64,000 nt of DNA from Theristus sp. LFF4_11. Lineage: Eukaryota > Nematoda > Chromadorea > Monhysterida > Xyalidae. Each line of letters opens with the position of its first letter. Positions within the stretch are counted from its first letter, which is position 1. Below, in pieces: positions 1 through 12,600 of this stretch. A program made the position numbers and the translations under genes. The notes beneath the pieces were generated by a model that saw nothing but the letters and a program-made list of their open reading frames with translations, was not told where the DNA came from and made no database searches. The stretch lies in contig JASANC010001799.1 of the NCBI GenBank assembly GCA_030248135.1, positions 62,001 to 126,000 of the forward strand, given 5' to 3'.

Positions 1-187
1 AATATAAAAAATAATCTTCCAAAACGAAACTGCTGAACTCTTGTTATTGCGCTCCATTGGAGTTTTGTCCCAGCACCCTTAAAATAAAGCAATTTTTTCA
101 ACAGTTCATTTCAGCTTTATATGTTTTCAGCTAGATTAGATGTTGAAAAAAATGACGTTTATCAGAAAAACTAAGTTTCCTTGGAAG

Positions 188-613
188 ATGAGACACCAGG
201 ACCCGCGGTGGCATTGCCCTCTGCAGCCGCTGCTGTGGATAACTGTATTTGCTCAGTTTGGCAATGGTTGGTTTTTGCTTTTATTTTTTGCTTTTTGAAA
301 TTAATTTGATTTTGACTCCGCGTTTTATAGCTTACTCTAGGGTGCAACCGGTGTTAAAATTAAAAAAAAAACCGTTACAACACAAACTGTTTCATTGCTT
401 TGCAAATGGAATTTGAAAAGTCTTCTATATTTTGCTTTATCTTCAGCTGTGCAACTAATCGGGGAAGAGGAAAGTAAGCGTGACAGTTTTCTTCTGAATA
501 AAATTTTTTACGACGTTAAAATTTTACAAGCTTGATTGGTGAACAAGGCAACATGGCCTTTTTTCCTTTCAGGTTTTGTCGATGTTCCCGTTCCGATGCA
601 AGAGAATTTACCG
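188..613 (+). CDS. Giant gene, possible 5' exons (signal-like start plus B-like exon)
   Basis: Candidate exons are 188-266 (ends phase 1), 447-473 (1 to 1) and 573-613 (1 to 0). The first begins MRHQDPRW and has a short hydrophobic run, [11 protein letters not shown], that could be a signal peptide. The same frame is open back to ATG at 140, with a stop at 137-139. The third exon reads [12 protein letters not shown], which resembles the end of a B exon. Donors GTTGGT, GTAAGC and GTAATC agree in phase. The first exon could instead be an internal exon of a gene that starts outside the window. Confidence 0.38.
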
Positions 614-3600
614 GTAATCAAAAATATGCAGCACATTTCAAACATAGTGTTTTAGAATGTTTTAGAAGTAGAACCGTCGCTTCAACCTGAGTTAACCGAC
701 ATTAACTCTCGAAATACATCTAATACACTTGAAATTTGTCTAATAACACTCAAAATACAGTACGTCTAATACACTCGAAATACGTATAAGACACTCGAAA
801 TACGTCTAATACACTCGAAATTTGTCTAATACACTCAAAATACAGTACGTCTAATACACTCGAAATACAGAACGTATAAGACACTCGAAACACGTCTCTT
901 TACGCAAAATTAGGGTCTGATACCGCCTGACTGCAATGGCCGGCTGTTCCGCATCCAGATGAAGGTCGCACACGAGCAGAGCATGTACTGGCAGCAAGTC
1001 GCAGAGGTAGAAACGGCGGACGAATTGTGAAAAAAGCCTATGCATGCACTGTGTATCAATTAGCGTACATGTGCAATTTATACACCATATGTTTTGCTCG
1101 ACTCTGTTTTGTTTAGCACGCGTTTAGGAGGCAAGTTTCTAAAAAAACACCTTGCATGATTGGATAATAACAGCCGAAATTCGAGTAATACTCAAGTCCA
1201 AGACGATTTCCCCTGAAGCTTTGAACTTTTCCTAGACCATTTTCAGAAGGAGGGAACCGTACCGTCCTACATGACGTTGTCGCGGCGAGCAGCGGTCGGG
1301 CAGAACAGCTTTCGCGCGATTTGCAGCGCCGGCGGCCGTGACAATTGGCCGACCGTTTTTCACTTCACACGAAGCTACACAATTCCGCGTTAGTTTCTTT
1401 TACCCGGTCTTTGGGAGGTTCTAGTCTGATGCCGGATTCAAATCGAATGTGTGATTCGAATCTTCTCTGAAATCTGTTCTGGACACTGTTTGTTTGAAAA
1501 CTGTTGGAAACATTAAAATGTTTTTTTGATGAAATATATTGTATATTTAAAATGATATAACAGTCTAACGTTTTATGTGCCGGTGTTACAGCACGAAGTT
1601 CGTTTTCAACGTGCACTATTACCATTGGACCAATTGAAGAAGAGCCAGGTTGGTTCACTCAAACACCAACCCCACTGGACGTTTCATTTCATACGATTTA
1701 ATTTTTAAATTAAAAAAATTAAAATTTTCAGACCACGAATCATACTGGCATGAAACTGCCATTGTGCCTGGCCAACCGACAGCTGGTGAGACATTTTGTT
1801 ATTACCTTTGTTTAGTTTTGACAATTATGGTGATATATCTATACATGGAGATGAAATGACTTTTTGGACTCAACACCAGTTAAACAATTCAGCCATGGTT
1901 GATGTCACGCTAACGAACTGCCAGAAGAGTGTTGCTGTAAGTGAACCACAGAAAAAATGCGTATTTTTGACTTTTAAAAAAGAGGAAAACATTCACTTTT
2001 TCAGCAATGCGCACCGGAAAATCGCTTTTATGTGGAAAGAGCTGTGAAACAGATGGAGTTTATCTATGAATGGGTTCGGGATGGGCAGGTAAACAAAAAT
2101 ATCACTAAAGCAAATATTTTGATTTACGACAGCGCGTTGTCCAAAGCTGTTCGGGTCGGTGGTGGTCTGTACTGATGGTCCACACAAAAAAAGACAAAAA
2201 AACGAACACCGTTCTTGTTGAATATGGAGTTTGATGCAGACTTGACACGGAGCAGCAGAGACTTCTAATGCATACCAGATACTTTTTAATTCACAATAAA
2301 ATTGCTGAACTTCAATAGTATTCTAGAGTAGAACACAGTACAAAATACATAGACTAGAATAGAAAAATTTACAAAAACAAACAAACAACCAAGCAGAACC
2401 AACAACAAAAACCATCAAATCCAAGATTTCGCAACGGAAACCGACGAGCGCCAGAGTTCCCGCGAGCGAGGTCGATCAAAACGTTCGATTTCGAATCGTT
2501 TGCCAGAAGAACGGTGCGTGGATCGTCGCTGACGAGTGCGAGACAAAGCCGCCGCCACGGATGCCGAAACCGTGCCACAATTTGGTGCTTCTGTCGTGGA
2601 ATAAATTGCGGCCGACGGTTTGTTGTGAGGATGCACACTTCAGAATTTTGCTGACTTTTCATCATTATATTCCGTCACTGAGTTTTCGCGCAATTGTAAG
2701 CAGTGAAGTGTTAAAGTTATCAATTGAAGTTGTCACGTACACATCCATTCTCTAATGTCCCGTTGCGTGTGCGTGTCCGCCGCCGCGTCCTGTTCCGGAA
2801 AGTAGAAGTACAACGAAAAAGGATGAGTGTGGTTTTTGAAACGTTTGAATAGAACATCCACATTAACTAGATTGATCTGCAAAATGTTATTACAATGCCC
2901 TAAATTACCGCTGGGAGTGAGAACACCGCGTAAATAAAATGTTACTTTTATTTTCGGCACACCACGCGAGAGAGGCCACGGCGGCGGACAGGGACACGGG
3001 ACTCGCCGCGGGACACTTATTTTTAGCGTGTAAACTTCTAACAATTTTCCCTGATCATTCAGGACGGAACGACGTATGGACCACGGCTGGATCGACTGGT
3101 GAAGGACACTGATGTGGGGGTTCTAGAAGATTTTCGGTTTAAAAAAATTATATTCCGACATTTCTAGGTTTTCGGTAGAAGAAAAAATGCAATTTTTTTT
3201 GCTAGAAACATGAAATCGTGATTGCAATGCGCGAGCCTCGCGCGCAACAATACTTCATTGTGGACAAAACGTATGCGGGCGCAGAACACGCGTACGTGTC
3301 CGTGAGCGGTTACAATGATGGTAAGTGTAAAAAAACTGGATGTATGAATCTACAGTCGACCTGTAAATTATTATGGGGAATCAGCCGATTGGCTACTGAA
3401 TTTGTCCAATAAGGTCAATGCAGCCAATCATCATGCCACAATCAAGTGGTGCCAAACTAGTGCGCAAAAACCAATCTTTTTACTGTTGAATCAGATAACA
3501 ACAAAAGATGTATTTTCGTTTTGTGACACTTTTTCAAGAACACCAATCACAAACATATGCATTCCGGATTTGTTTGGCTGACCGCTTGATACAACAACAA

Positions 3601-6600
3601 CCGCAATGCGTTGATCGATCGATTAAAATCACCAATGGTTAGCTTCTGTTCAAGTGCTTCCAAGAGAAACGAGAAAAAGAGTTCAAAAAATTGGTCAAAC
3701 TGCTTCATGTTGAACTGAACCTTTTTCTTCTTTAAAGTAAATATATTTTCGAATTTTGAAAAAAAGGCGAATTTCCAAACGCGGCCACCGACGAGCTACA
3801 AATCGAAGTGATCACACGCATCATTCCAAGCATGAGTCAAATTGAGATTCGATTTTGCCCGGATTTGGTGTGTGAGAACATGGTTTTTTTTAAATAATTA
3901 TTTTCCTATGTACGTATCTGCAATTGTACGCACATTCTTGAAACAAAAATTCCCCGCAAAAATGCGTTCTCACCAGGTGCCGGATGCCATGTACTACGTT
4001 GTGGAGAGCTGTGACACTCAGTCGCCTCCTTATTGCACGCAAATCCACCAGTGTGACGGGACACCGTGTCGAAACGTTCCCGTAACGCCCGGTAAATGCC
4101 GTGCAAGATGTTGAAATAACGTCTTCGTTATGTCAAACATAACTGTAGCTTAAAATTATCACGCTACCCTTTGTCAAATATGCCAAAAACTGTCTGTTTA
4201 CGAAGTACGGTATTTCTCGTATCCGGTCTCAGCGCGATCTTGCCTTTGTGCTTCGAAACAGAAAACGATTGGACATTTGTAGAGAAACAAGTAAAAGTCG
4301 CTGCAAAAATGTTGCTTGATTTTCAAAAACAACGTTTGCAACAAAAGATCGCGTTGAAACCAAATAAAATTCGTGCGTACATACATTCTGTAGTTATCGT
4401 ACTGCTTCATACGATAACAATTAATAATACTAATTAATTAATTAATTAATACGATACGATATAAACAGTCATACGGTTACTGTTTGGCAAGTTATGGCAG
4501 ACCCTGTCCGTTTTGTTTCGCGATTCCAGGCGCTGTAAACCGTCTGAAAGTGAGCGGCGTTCTACGCGGCAGGCCGCCGGTGAAGGTGCACGGTCATCCG
4601 ATCATGTTTCCCGACGTCAGCGGGCTGGCGGTCGATGAAGTCGTACCACTTGACCCGGTAAATGTAGAGGAAGAAAATGGCTGAAAAAGCAGTATCATCA
4701 TCGTCATTGCGATTGGGGAAAATGAACATGAAAAGGGTAATTGGGAATGTAAAAAAGAAAATTGTGAAGAAGCATAAACAGTTTTTATTATGTTCATCAA
4801 ACGTGTCGGTTGACACGTGCATGCAGACACGTTCACTTTCTTCAGACCAACACTGACATTCACTGCGTCTGGGACGAGGGCCACCGATGCAAGCCCGTGA
4901 AGCATCCCTCTGAACGTGGCCCTCTGATTGAGCCGTACGAACGCGCTCCCTTGAAACCGGCCTATCACTCTGCGTTTGGTGAATTTGATTGTCATTTTGT
5001 GAAACCGTACCAGTTTTCATTATCAAAATATTGAAAAACAGGAACTTTTCATGGTTTCGAGTGTAGTTTTTTCAAATAAAATCCATTCCAGGCTGCCTGT
5101 CCGAGGAATGTGCCACGTTCACGACGGAGCCCGGTGAGCGACCGACGCACACGGTGGCTACACCACCGCCGATCACGGTGATGCCTCCGTCGGCAACAGG
5201 TTGTCTTTGCGGAGAGAAAGAATGTTTTGAACAAATTTTAAAACGATCGAAAAATCATTGGAATTTGACACATGTTTTGTGAAGAAAAAACGAGCAATAA
5301 TTCTCTTGATGACAAAAAAACACAACCGATAGATTTACCGCCTCTTGTGCCGTTCAACGTCACCACGCTTGTCAACGCGACCACATCAACACTGTTGATC
5401 GATGTTGCCGACAGCGAAAAGGTGCTGCGCTTCAGTTGTTTTCTTGTGATTCGTTTTTTAACACTGCCTAATGAAATGAAAAAATATCTGCTAAAGACCA
5501 GAAAAATCTCCGTGTTCTACCACTTCAAAGGAAAAAACTGCAATTTATCAGAAAATACCGCTTTCTTCGAGCACTCTTATTGCTAAAAAAACATTCAGCA
5601 ACCCGAGGCCCGATTATACTCGATTGGAAAATGCGCTAGAAACGTGTGCCGATTGGTGAAGAGCTGCCCAACCCTGCCATGCACCATACACAGCAGGTCA
5701 AAGAGAGAGATTCGACTGCTAAATGGTGCAGTTTCTTTCTAAATTTATCAATTTTTTTTCAAAAAAATGTGCAACTTGTGGAATGTTTCGATAAATTTCT
5801 CTCTAAAAAACCGCGTAAATCTCGCAGACGAAAAAACAGTCGAGCTGACAATCGAGGGCACTTTTGACGACGGCAAAAAGCGACTGCTGAACGCTGCGAA
5901 ACTCGATCGGAACCAAGTGCGACAATGGGCATCGAATGAGGCGCCGCATGTTGTTGATCATATTCAGTTTGAAAAAGTTGGAATTTTTTTTAATTTTATT
6001 AAAATTATAAGTAAAATTAAAAATTTTTTCTATACTTATAAACGGTAGATTGGCCAATGGCAAAAGTAATTTGTTGAACAAAAATAATTTGCCCTTTTCA
6101 CTGAGATGAAAGCCGAATTTGTAATTGTTGACAAGAAACATTCCAAAGCTCTGTCACACTGAAAAAGCGTTCAAAATAAAGTCCCAGTCTGGAGCTGTTT
6201 GTTTGTTTGTGTTTGTTTGTTTGTTTGTTTGTTTGTTTGTTTGTTTGTTTGTTTGTTTGTTTGTTTGTTTGTTTGTTTGTTTGTTTGTTTGTTTGTTTGT
6301 TTGTTTGTTTGTTGCGATACAACATTATTGTGTTATAATAACAGAGTGCACTGCTTTAAAACTAGGGCTTTTCACAAATTCTTTCCACAGGACCAAGCGA
6401 GCCTTTGGTGTGTCTACCATCCCAGTTTGCGCCGGAGCACGCCCGCATGTAGAGATGTGCCACCAGACGCTAGGCAAGCGTTTTACAAGCGACTACCCGA
6501 CGATGACATACACCACGAGCTTTACGGTAACGTGTATAAAAGTGACGCAGGTCTGAAAAAACGTACCTTTTTTTACCGCGTGTGACGCTTTATAATTCAG

Positions 6601-9600
6601 GCTACGGTCCGTGGCAACCGATCAAAGTGACCACGAAAGTTCGCCCGGTCGTTCCGCAATTGACCGTGGACTTGGCCGATTTTGAAAAGGCCAAGGTACA
6701 AAAAGGAATCTGCAACGATTTTGAACAAAAATATTGCGCGACACATCAAGAAAATATCAAAAAAAATATTTCGGATTTTTATAGATTCCTCCGCAAGACA
6801 AACGGGCAGATCTGGAGGAATGCGTTAATGAGCACTGTGCGGTTAAGAAACGCTGTGAGAAATTACCGTGCGTGACAAGTGTCAAACCTTGTGAGTTGAA
6901 ATTTTACACTCGACATGCAAATTCCATTCGTCGAATTATCAAACAATGCTAGTCAGTTTTGGGTTAAAAAGATGGTTTGACAAAACACAAACACGCTATC
7001 GCGTAAAAAACGTGACTTGATGCGCAAAGCAATTGGTTGATCGGGGCTTCAGGAATTGACGCTATAATGCCAAGAAGCAATAATCGGCTTTGCGGAAACC
7101 ATGCAAAACTAAATTCATTGTTTAACAAATTTTTACACAATTTAGATGACATCAACGAAATTGGAATCAAAAGCGTCAAGGCAGACGGTCGCCAACAACC
7201 GGTCAATGCGGCAAAACTTGATCCGAGGGAAATGGCAACGCCGAACAAAAATGTCACAGACGTCGTCAGATGGAAAGAGGTGAACAGAGTAGCAATTTCA
7301 AGATTTCTTTATGGCATGGATGCTCAGCAGTCTCCCCTAAACCTGAATACCACCGGACGGCACAGGTTTTTTTATCACCGCGCTTGCGGCGGTACCTCGT
7401 CAAAAAAGTTTTGTCTTTGAGCAGGCTTTTTGCCAAGTTATTCTTTGCAAAAGAAGTTTCTATGCAATGATTTCTCGGCAACCAAGAACAACCCAGGAGG
7501 AGCAAATCAGCAGCAATTTCTGGAGAAAAAATACGCAGATTTCTGACGGTTCTAGTTATCATTTTTGCCAGGGCGCCTGCTGGCTGTGCATCAGGCAGGA
7601 ATCAAAGCGGCATTGCCGACAAATTCCCGAAGGGGAAACGCTGTTCGAGTACATTCGAAGGGCCGACGACAACATTCACTATGACGCTTACCGTAAGTTT
7701 GTATTGTACATAGATATGTGCAGTTTATTCGAACGTGTCAAACCGAAAAGACGTCAATTTGTTGCGTTTTAACGTCTGTGTTGTTTGTCATGCATAGCCC
7801 ACACCAGAATTTCAGTTCGGTTCGCCTGTTCACGGATACAGGGCGGATCCAGCCAAAACTGGACGTCCGCTTTACTGTCCATATGACAGGCGCGCATGCT
7901 TTAGTGCAAACATGACATCATTTCGGTGCGACACGTTTGAAACAACCAGCCGTAGTATCGACACAAGTATAATCTAACTAAGTTCCTTAGCCTGATCAAA
8001 CGCTTTTTTGGATGCCAGGAGATGACTGCAAGAAAGTGTCACCGACAACAACCACAAGACCAGCAACCACGATTGCGAAACCGCCGAAAATGCCAACGTT
8101 CGTCACAACGAGTGTCCTGCCAATCGGCTCACAAATGCCGGTTGATTTGGCCGATTCCGAAAAAGCCAAGGTTTCTGCGCAGCCAAGTTTTTCTGTTTCT
8201 GTTTTTGTACTAGCCAAGTACTCTGTTTTTCGTGTTGCGAAATTCGTGATACAAAAAGCCAAACTGCATGGGCGATTAGCAGTTTTGTGCGAAAAAAGCG
8301 TCGTTTCGGCACACTCTCAGAAAAAAAACCGGTGACACTCAGATACCGAGCGGGGCGGAGTTCGACGTTGAGAAATGCGACCACACTGGGAAAGTGTGCA
8401 CGCTGGAGAAACGCTGCTACGCGCTGCCCTGTGTGCTCAGTAATGCCGACCCAGGTGACAGTAAGATGAAACAGCAACGTTTTTCTGATTGCGCGAATGA
8501 AATACATGCTAAAGTCAGACGCTAAAGTCCTAGTATGAAAACGGTGCACTCTTTTTGTTCTCGAAAATCAACTGCGAAATATGAACAGCAACGAGAAACG
8601 AACTCGGCGTGCTCGCAAAGCTGCCCGACGGTGAAACGGTTCCGGTGAACGCCGCAAAGATCAACCCGAACCACTTGATTCCAAGTCGAAGCGACAAAGC
8701 GGAGGACAGAGTTCGAATACCGAAGGTGGCTTTTTTCGCGTTTCCATTTTTTTGTCGAACGTCCAGATGAATTGGCTTTTGACCAACCGACAACATTGTG
8801 ATCGGCAGATGACAGATGTAGAGCAAAAAGTTGTTGACAAAAGTGGAGTGGATGGAGACAATGAATGAATTCGCAACATTTAGGGCGCCGAACTTTGGTG
8901 CATTGAGCGTAACGGACACGAAGACTGCCGAAAACTGACGCCGCATGATGCGGAAAAGTTCTACGAACGCAAACCAGACGACGATGTTCATCATCAAATT
9001 TACGGTTAAAATGAAATTTTTTTCGAACAGCATTCATGGAATGGTGAAAGGAATGCAATCAAAAACATAACTGGTTTTTCAAGGCTATGCGGAAGAAACA
9101 ACGACCCCGCTGTCACCTATCGCAACAACAGAATCGATACGTGAGTTCGCCAAAAAAAATCCAGTTTAAGCAAAAACTCAGGCGGTTTTACCAGAACTAA
9201 AGTAGACTAAACATTCTCAGTGGAGGCTGCTCTATGTTGTAAAGCAACAAAACTTTATGAAAAAGAACGCTTTTCAATTCTCCAGGGAAACCGAAAGCAC
9301 TGTTGCCAACACAAGTCACCACCGTCGCAGTGCCGAAGAATCGATGGCTTCCAATTGACGTTGCAGACAGTGACAAGGTTTTAAAAAAAGTTTACGGTTA
9401 TTTTAATGAAGTGAATGAAAGAAAAACCGTTTTGTTTTGCCCGCAGGTGCCCGAAGCGCGTGGTTATGAGGTGATCGAATGCGAACGCGAACACGACTGC
9501 AAGACGAAGAAGACTTGTCGCTCGCTGAGTTTCTGCATGTTGCCCGATGTTACACCGGGTAAAAGCAAACATCAAGCAAGTGGTATCGGAATATCAGAAT

Positions 9601-12600
9601 TGGCACGGCAATCATTCCGTGCCGCAATTCCAGAGATTGTTCCATTGAGACATTCTATAAAGAACGTGTTTTCTCTTGAAAAATGCGCACTGAAAAACAA
9701 TTTTGTTAGGCTACCAGTGTGGTCGTTCAGTGCTTTTGTTTGCTATCACTGGTTCTAAACCACACAAAAATGTTTCGAAATTGTTTGGAAACAATTTTCA
9801 GTGCACTGTGTGGGGCTGTGTCTTTTCTTTCTGTCAACGATCTGTGCAAATACGGAGCCCACTGTGCACATACGGCTCATCAAGATAATCAATCGAATTT
9901 TTCGCAGGTGACTTCAAAGAGATTGGAGCAAAAGCTGTCCTCCCCGATGGTACGAAAACCCCTGTAAACGCATTGAAACTGGACCCCCGAGAGCTGAGAG
10001 ACAACTCGCCAGTTGTCGACCATGTGCGATGGCCAAAGGTGAGGCCGCATTATTGTTGCAAATATTGTCAGTTTAGTTTAGTTTATGTTTAGTTGCAATG
10101 GTTTAAGATGGTATTATGAAAAAAGTGATGCAATACGTTCAGAAGACTCGAGGTTAGCTCAGCATACCAGAATGCACCGTGTTCTGCAGTTTTGGCTAGA
10201 ACACAAAAATAAAAAACAGCAATCAAAAAAAAACATGGTGTTGGAAGCGCAGGATTCGAAACTGTGGTGTGTGAAGCACAACAAGCAGGAAAAATGCAAG
10301 CAAATCCCGAAAGACGAAGTGGAAGGCTTTTACAAGCGGAAACCGGACGACGACGTTCACCACGATGTTTACGGTTGGTGTGTGAAAAGTGTGTAACAGT
10401 ATAAAGTAAAAAACAAAAAAAACATTGATAAAGAAAACTGTTTCATATGTAACAAAACTCTCGTTTAAAGCTCCCTTGGTAGCGAGTCGAGTGGCTTACT
10501 TTATCCCAGTAATCCTCAAAACCAACAGACCGACCCTCAAATCCAAAAAAAGAAAAAAAGAAACAAGACCGACAAGACTAAAGGAGTGATTAGGGCGGGG
10601 CGCCTCCTGGCGTCAAGCAAACGTTCAAAATTGTCACACCTTATCAGATTTTTTAAAGACCGCACATATTTTGCTTGCATCATCGCGAGGTTTTGCGCAT
10701 GATGATTGCACAGTAACAGTAACACACACAGACCCACAAACACACTGGTCACACGCGCAAGCTGCCAGTGTGCTTGTGCGTGTATGCGACGGTGCAGTGA
10801 AACAGCACAAGAAAACGTGCAACATACAAAACGGCAAGCAGACGGTCACTGAGGTCGACGTTTGTTATCACCAACATCTATCTTGTTGCACAAAAGTAAC
10901 AAACAGCACAAAGACAACTGACGGCAGGAATCAAAAAAATGACATTAAAAAATGTGCAGGCGACATTCCCGATGAACAGTACGAGGAACCGCTGCTTGTT
11001 TCAACCATCGTGCACCCAAAACGCGGAGGCATTCAGGCGGATCTACCGACTGAACAAAAGGTTTGATGCTGAAATCATGAAGGAGAACAGAAAAAAATAA
11101 TCCAAAATCAAAATATCCTGTTGATTGTTCTGATTACGTGCAGTTGAAGGTGATTACATGTGGTTTGGTGTGAACTTTGCTCAACAGAGAACAGACTTTT
11201 CTCTGAATACATGTATACCCACATGTTGTTGATGTTTCTATTTTATTGCTCTAGTTCTCCTTTTTTACACAAACATGTTTTTTGCAGAAACCAACACCGA
11301 AAGACTTCGTGATTGAAAAATGCCGCAACCAAACGCAATGCCAACGGGCAGCCAGCTGTCCAAGTCTGCCGTGTCCTGTTCCGTATCTTGACCAAGGTGC
11401 ACAAAAACATTCTTTATGCTTCTTACTAAACGTGTCGTAATGTGCATTTGCATGTGTCCATGTCACTTTCCACAGATCCATTCGAGATTACCCGCCCCCT
11501 TTGCACATTTTTTCAGACACTGTTTAAAAAAATCCCTTTCATTTATTTTTAAAACCATGGAAAAAGTGACCGACTCAAAAACCTATTTTTTCAGAAGAAG
11601 AGCTCATGGTTACGGCGAAAAACCGCCCGGAAGACCCAAAAGAAAATCGAAACGCTCTGAAACTACAGCCGAACGACGATGTCGACGGCGAAGTGACGGA
11701 TCGAATCCGATGGAAACCGGTGAGTCCTAAAAAAATGTTTTGTCGAAACCTGTCCATTTTTTTCGCGGAATACATAGGATGCGAAGTGAAGCTATTTTAA
11801 ATAAGAAGAACAAAGGCATCGGGTTTCGTTGAAATATCAAACAATGCTAAGCTAAATGAATCTTTTTATTTCGCGCGTGATCTTCTTTGTTTTTTGTTTT
11901 CGAAAAAACGGCAGGTTTTCCACAAACATACTCCAAATGGAAACGTTTTCAGTTTGCGAGTTTTGCACAACAGATAAAGCCAAATCTCATACTGCGTGCT
12001 CGCACTCAAAGCAATATGAACACTACTTTTTTCAGGGACCAAAACTGTTGTGCACAAAGTTAAATGGCGACGAAACGTGCAAACCGATTAACGAAAGTCA
12101 GACGGAAGCAAAGTTTCCAAGAAAGCCGAACGATGACACGCATCACAGCGTGAAAAGTGAGCAAAGTCTTTGCCTGCGAAAGGGAGAAAACGATTGTTGA
12201 GAGTGGATATGTAAATCAACGAACACAATAAGACTGATCTGCAAACAAACAACAAAAGAAACAAAACATGTATGACATTAAGAGATAAGGATTTTGTTTT
12301 TAGACCTACCAGGAGAGCCGATTCCGAAACCGGTTGCGGAATATCCGGCCAACGTAACGACGCTGGCTAGGCCACGCGGTTCAGAGGCGGAAGTCAATTT
12401 GCCACAGGAGGAAAAGGTCGTAAAATGGCCAGTCCAACAAAGTTTTGGAATTTTAATAGAAAAAAGAAAAAAAGGATTTTGTAAACAAGCAAAGATTTCT
12501 TGAAGTTGCCCGTCCACATATTATTGATTCGCAGGTACCAGAAGCGACAGGCTATGAGGTTGTCAAATGCAACGGCGACAAATGCGAAATAGCCGAGAAA

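Noticed and set aside
2127..2230. Possible A exon with QSCSGRWW
   Set aside because: A splice acceptor is present, but no donor in the required phase was found before an in-frame stop.
6098..6585. ORFs with Cys-Leu-Phe-Val or Asn-Lys-Gln-Thr repeats
   Set aside because: They are translations of the TTTG microsatellite.
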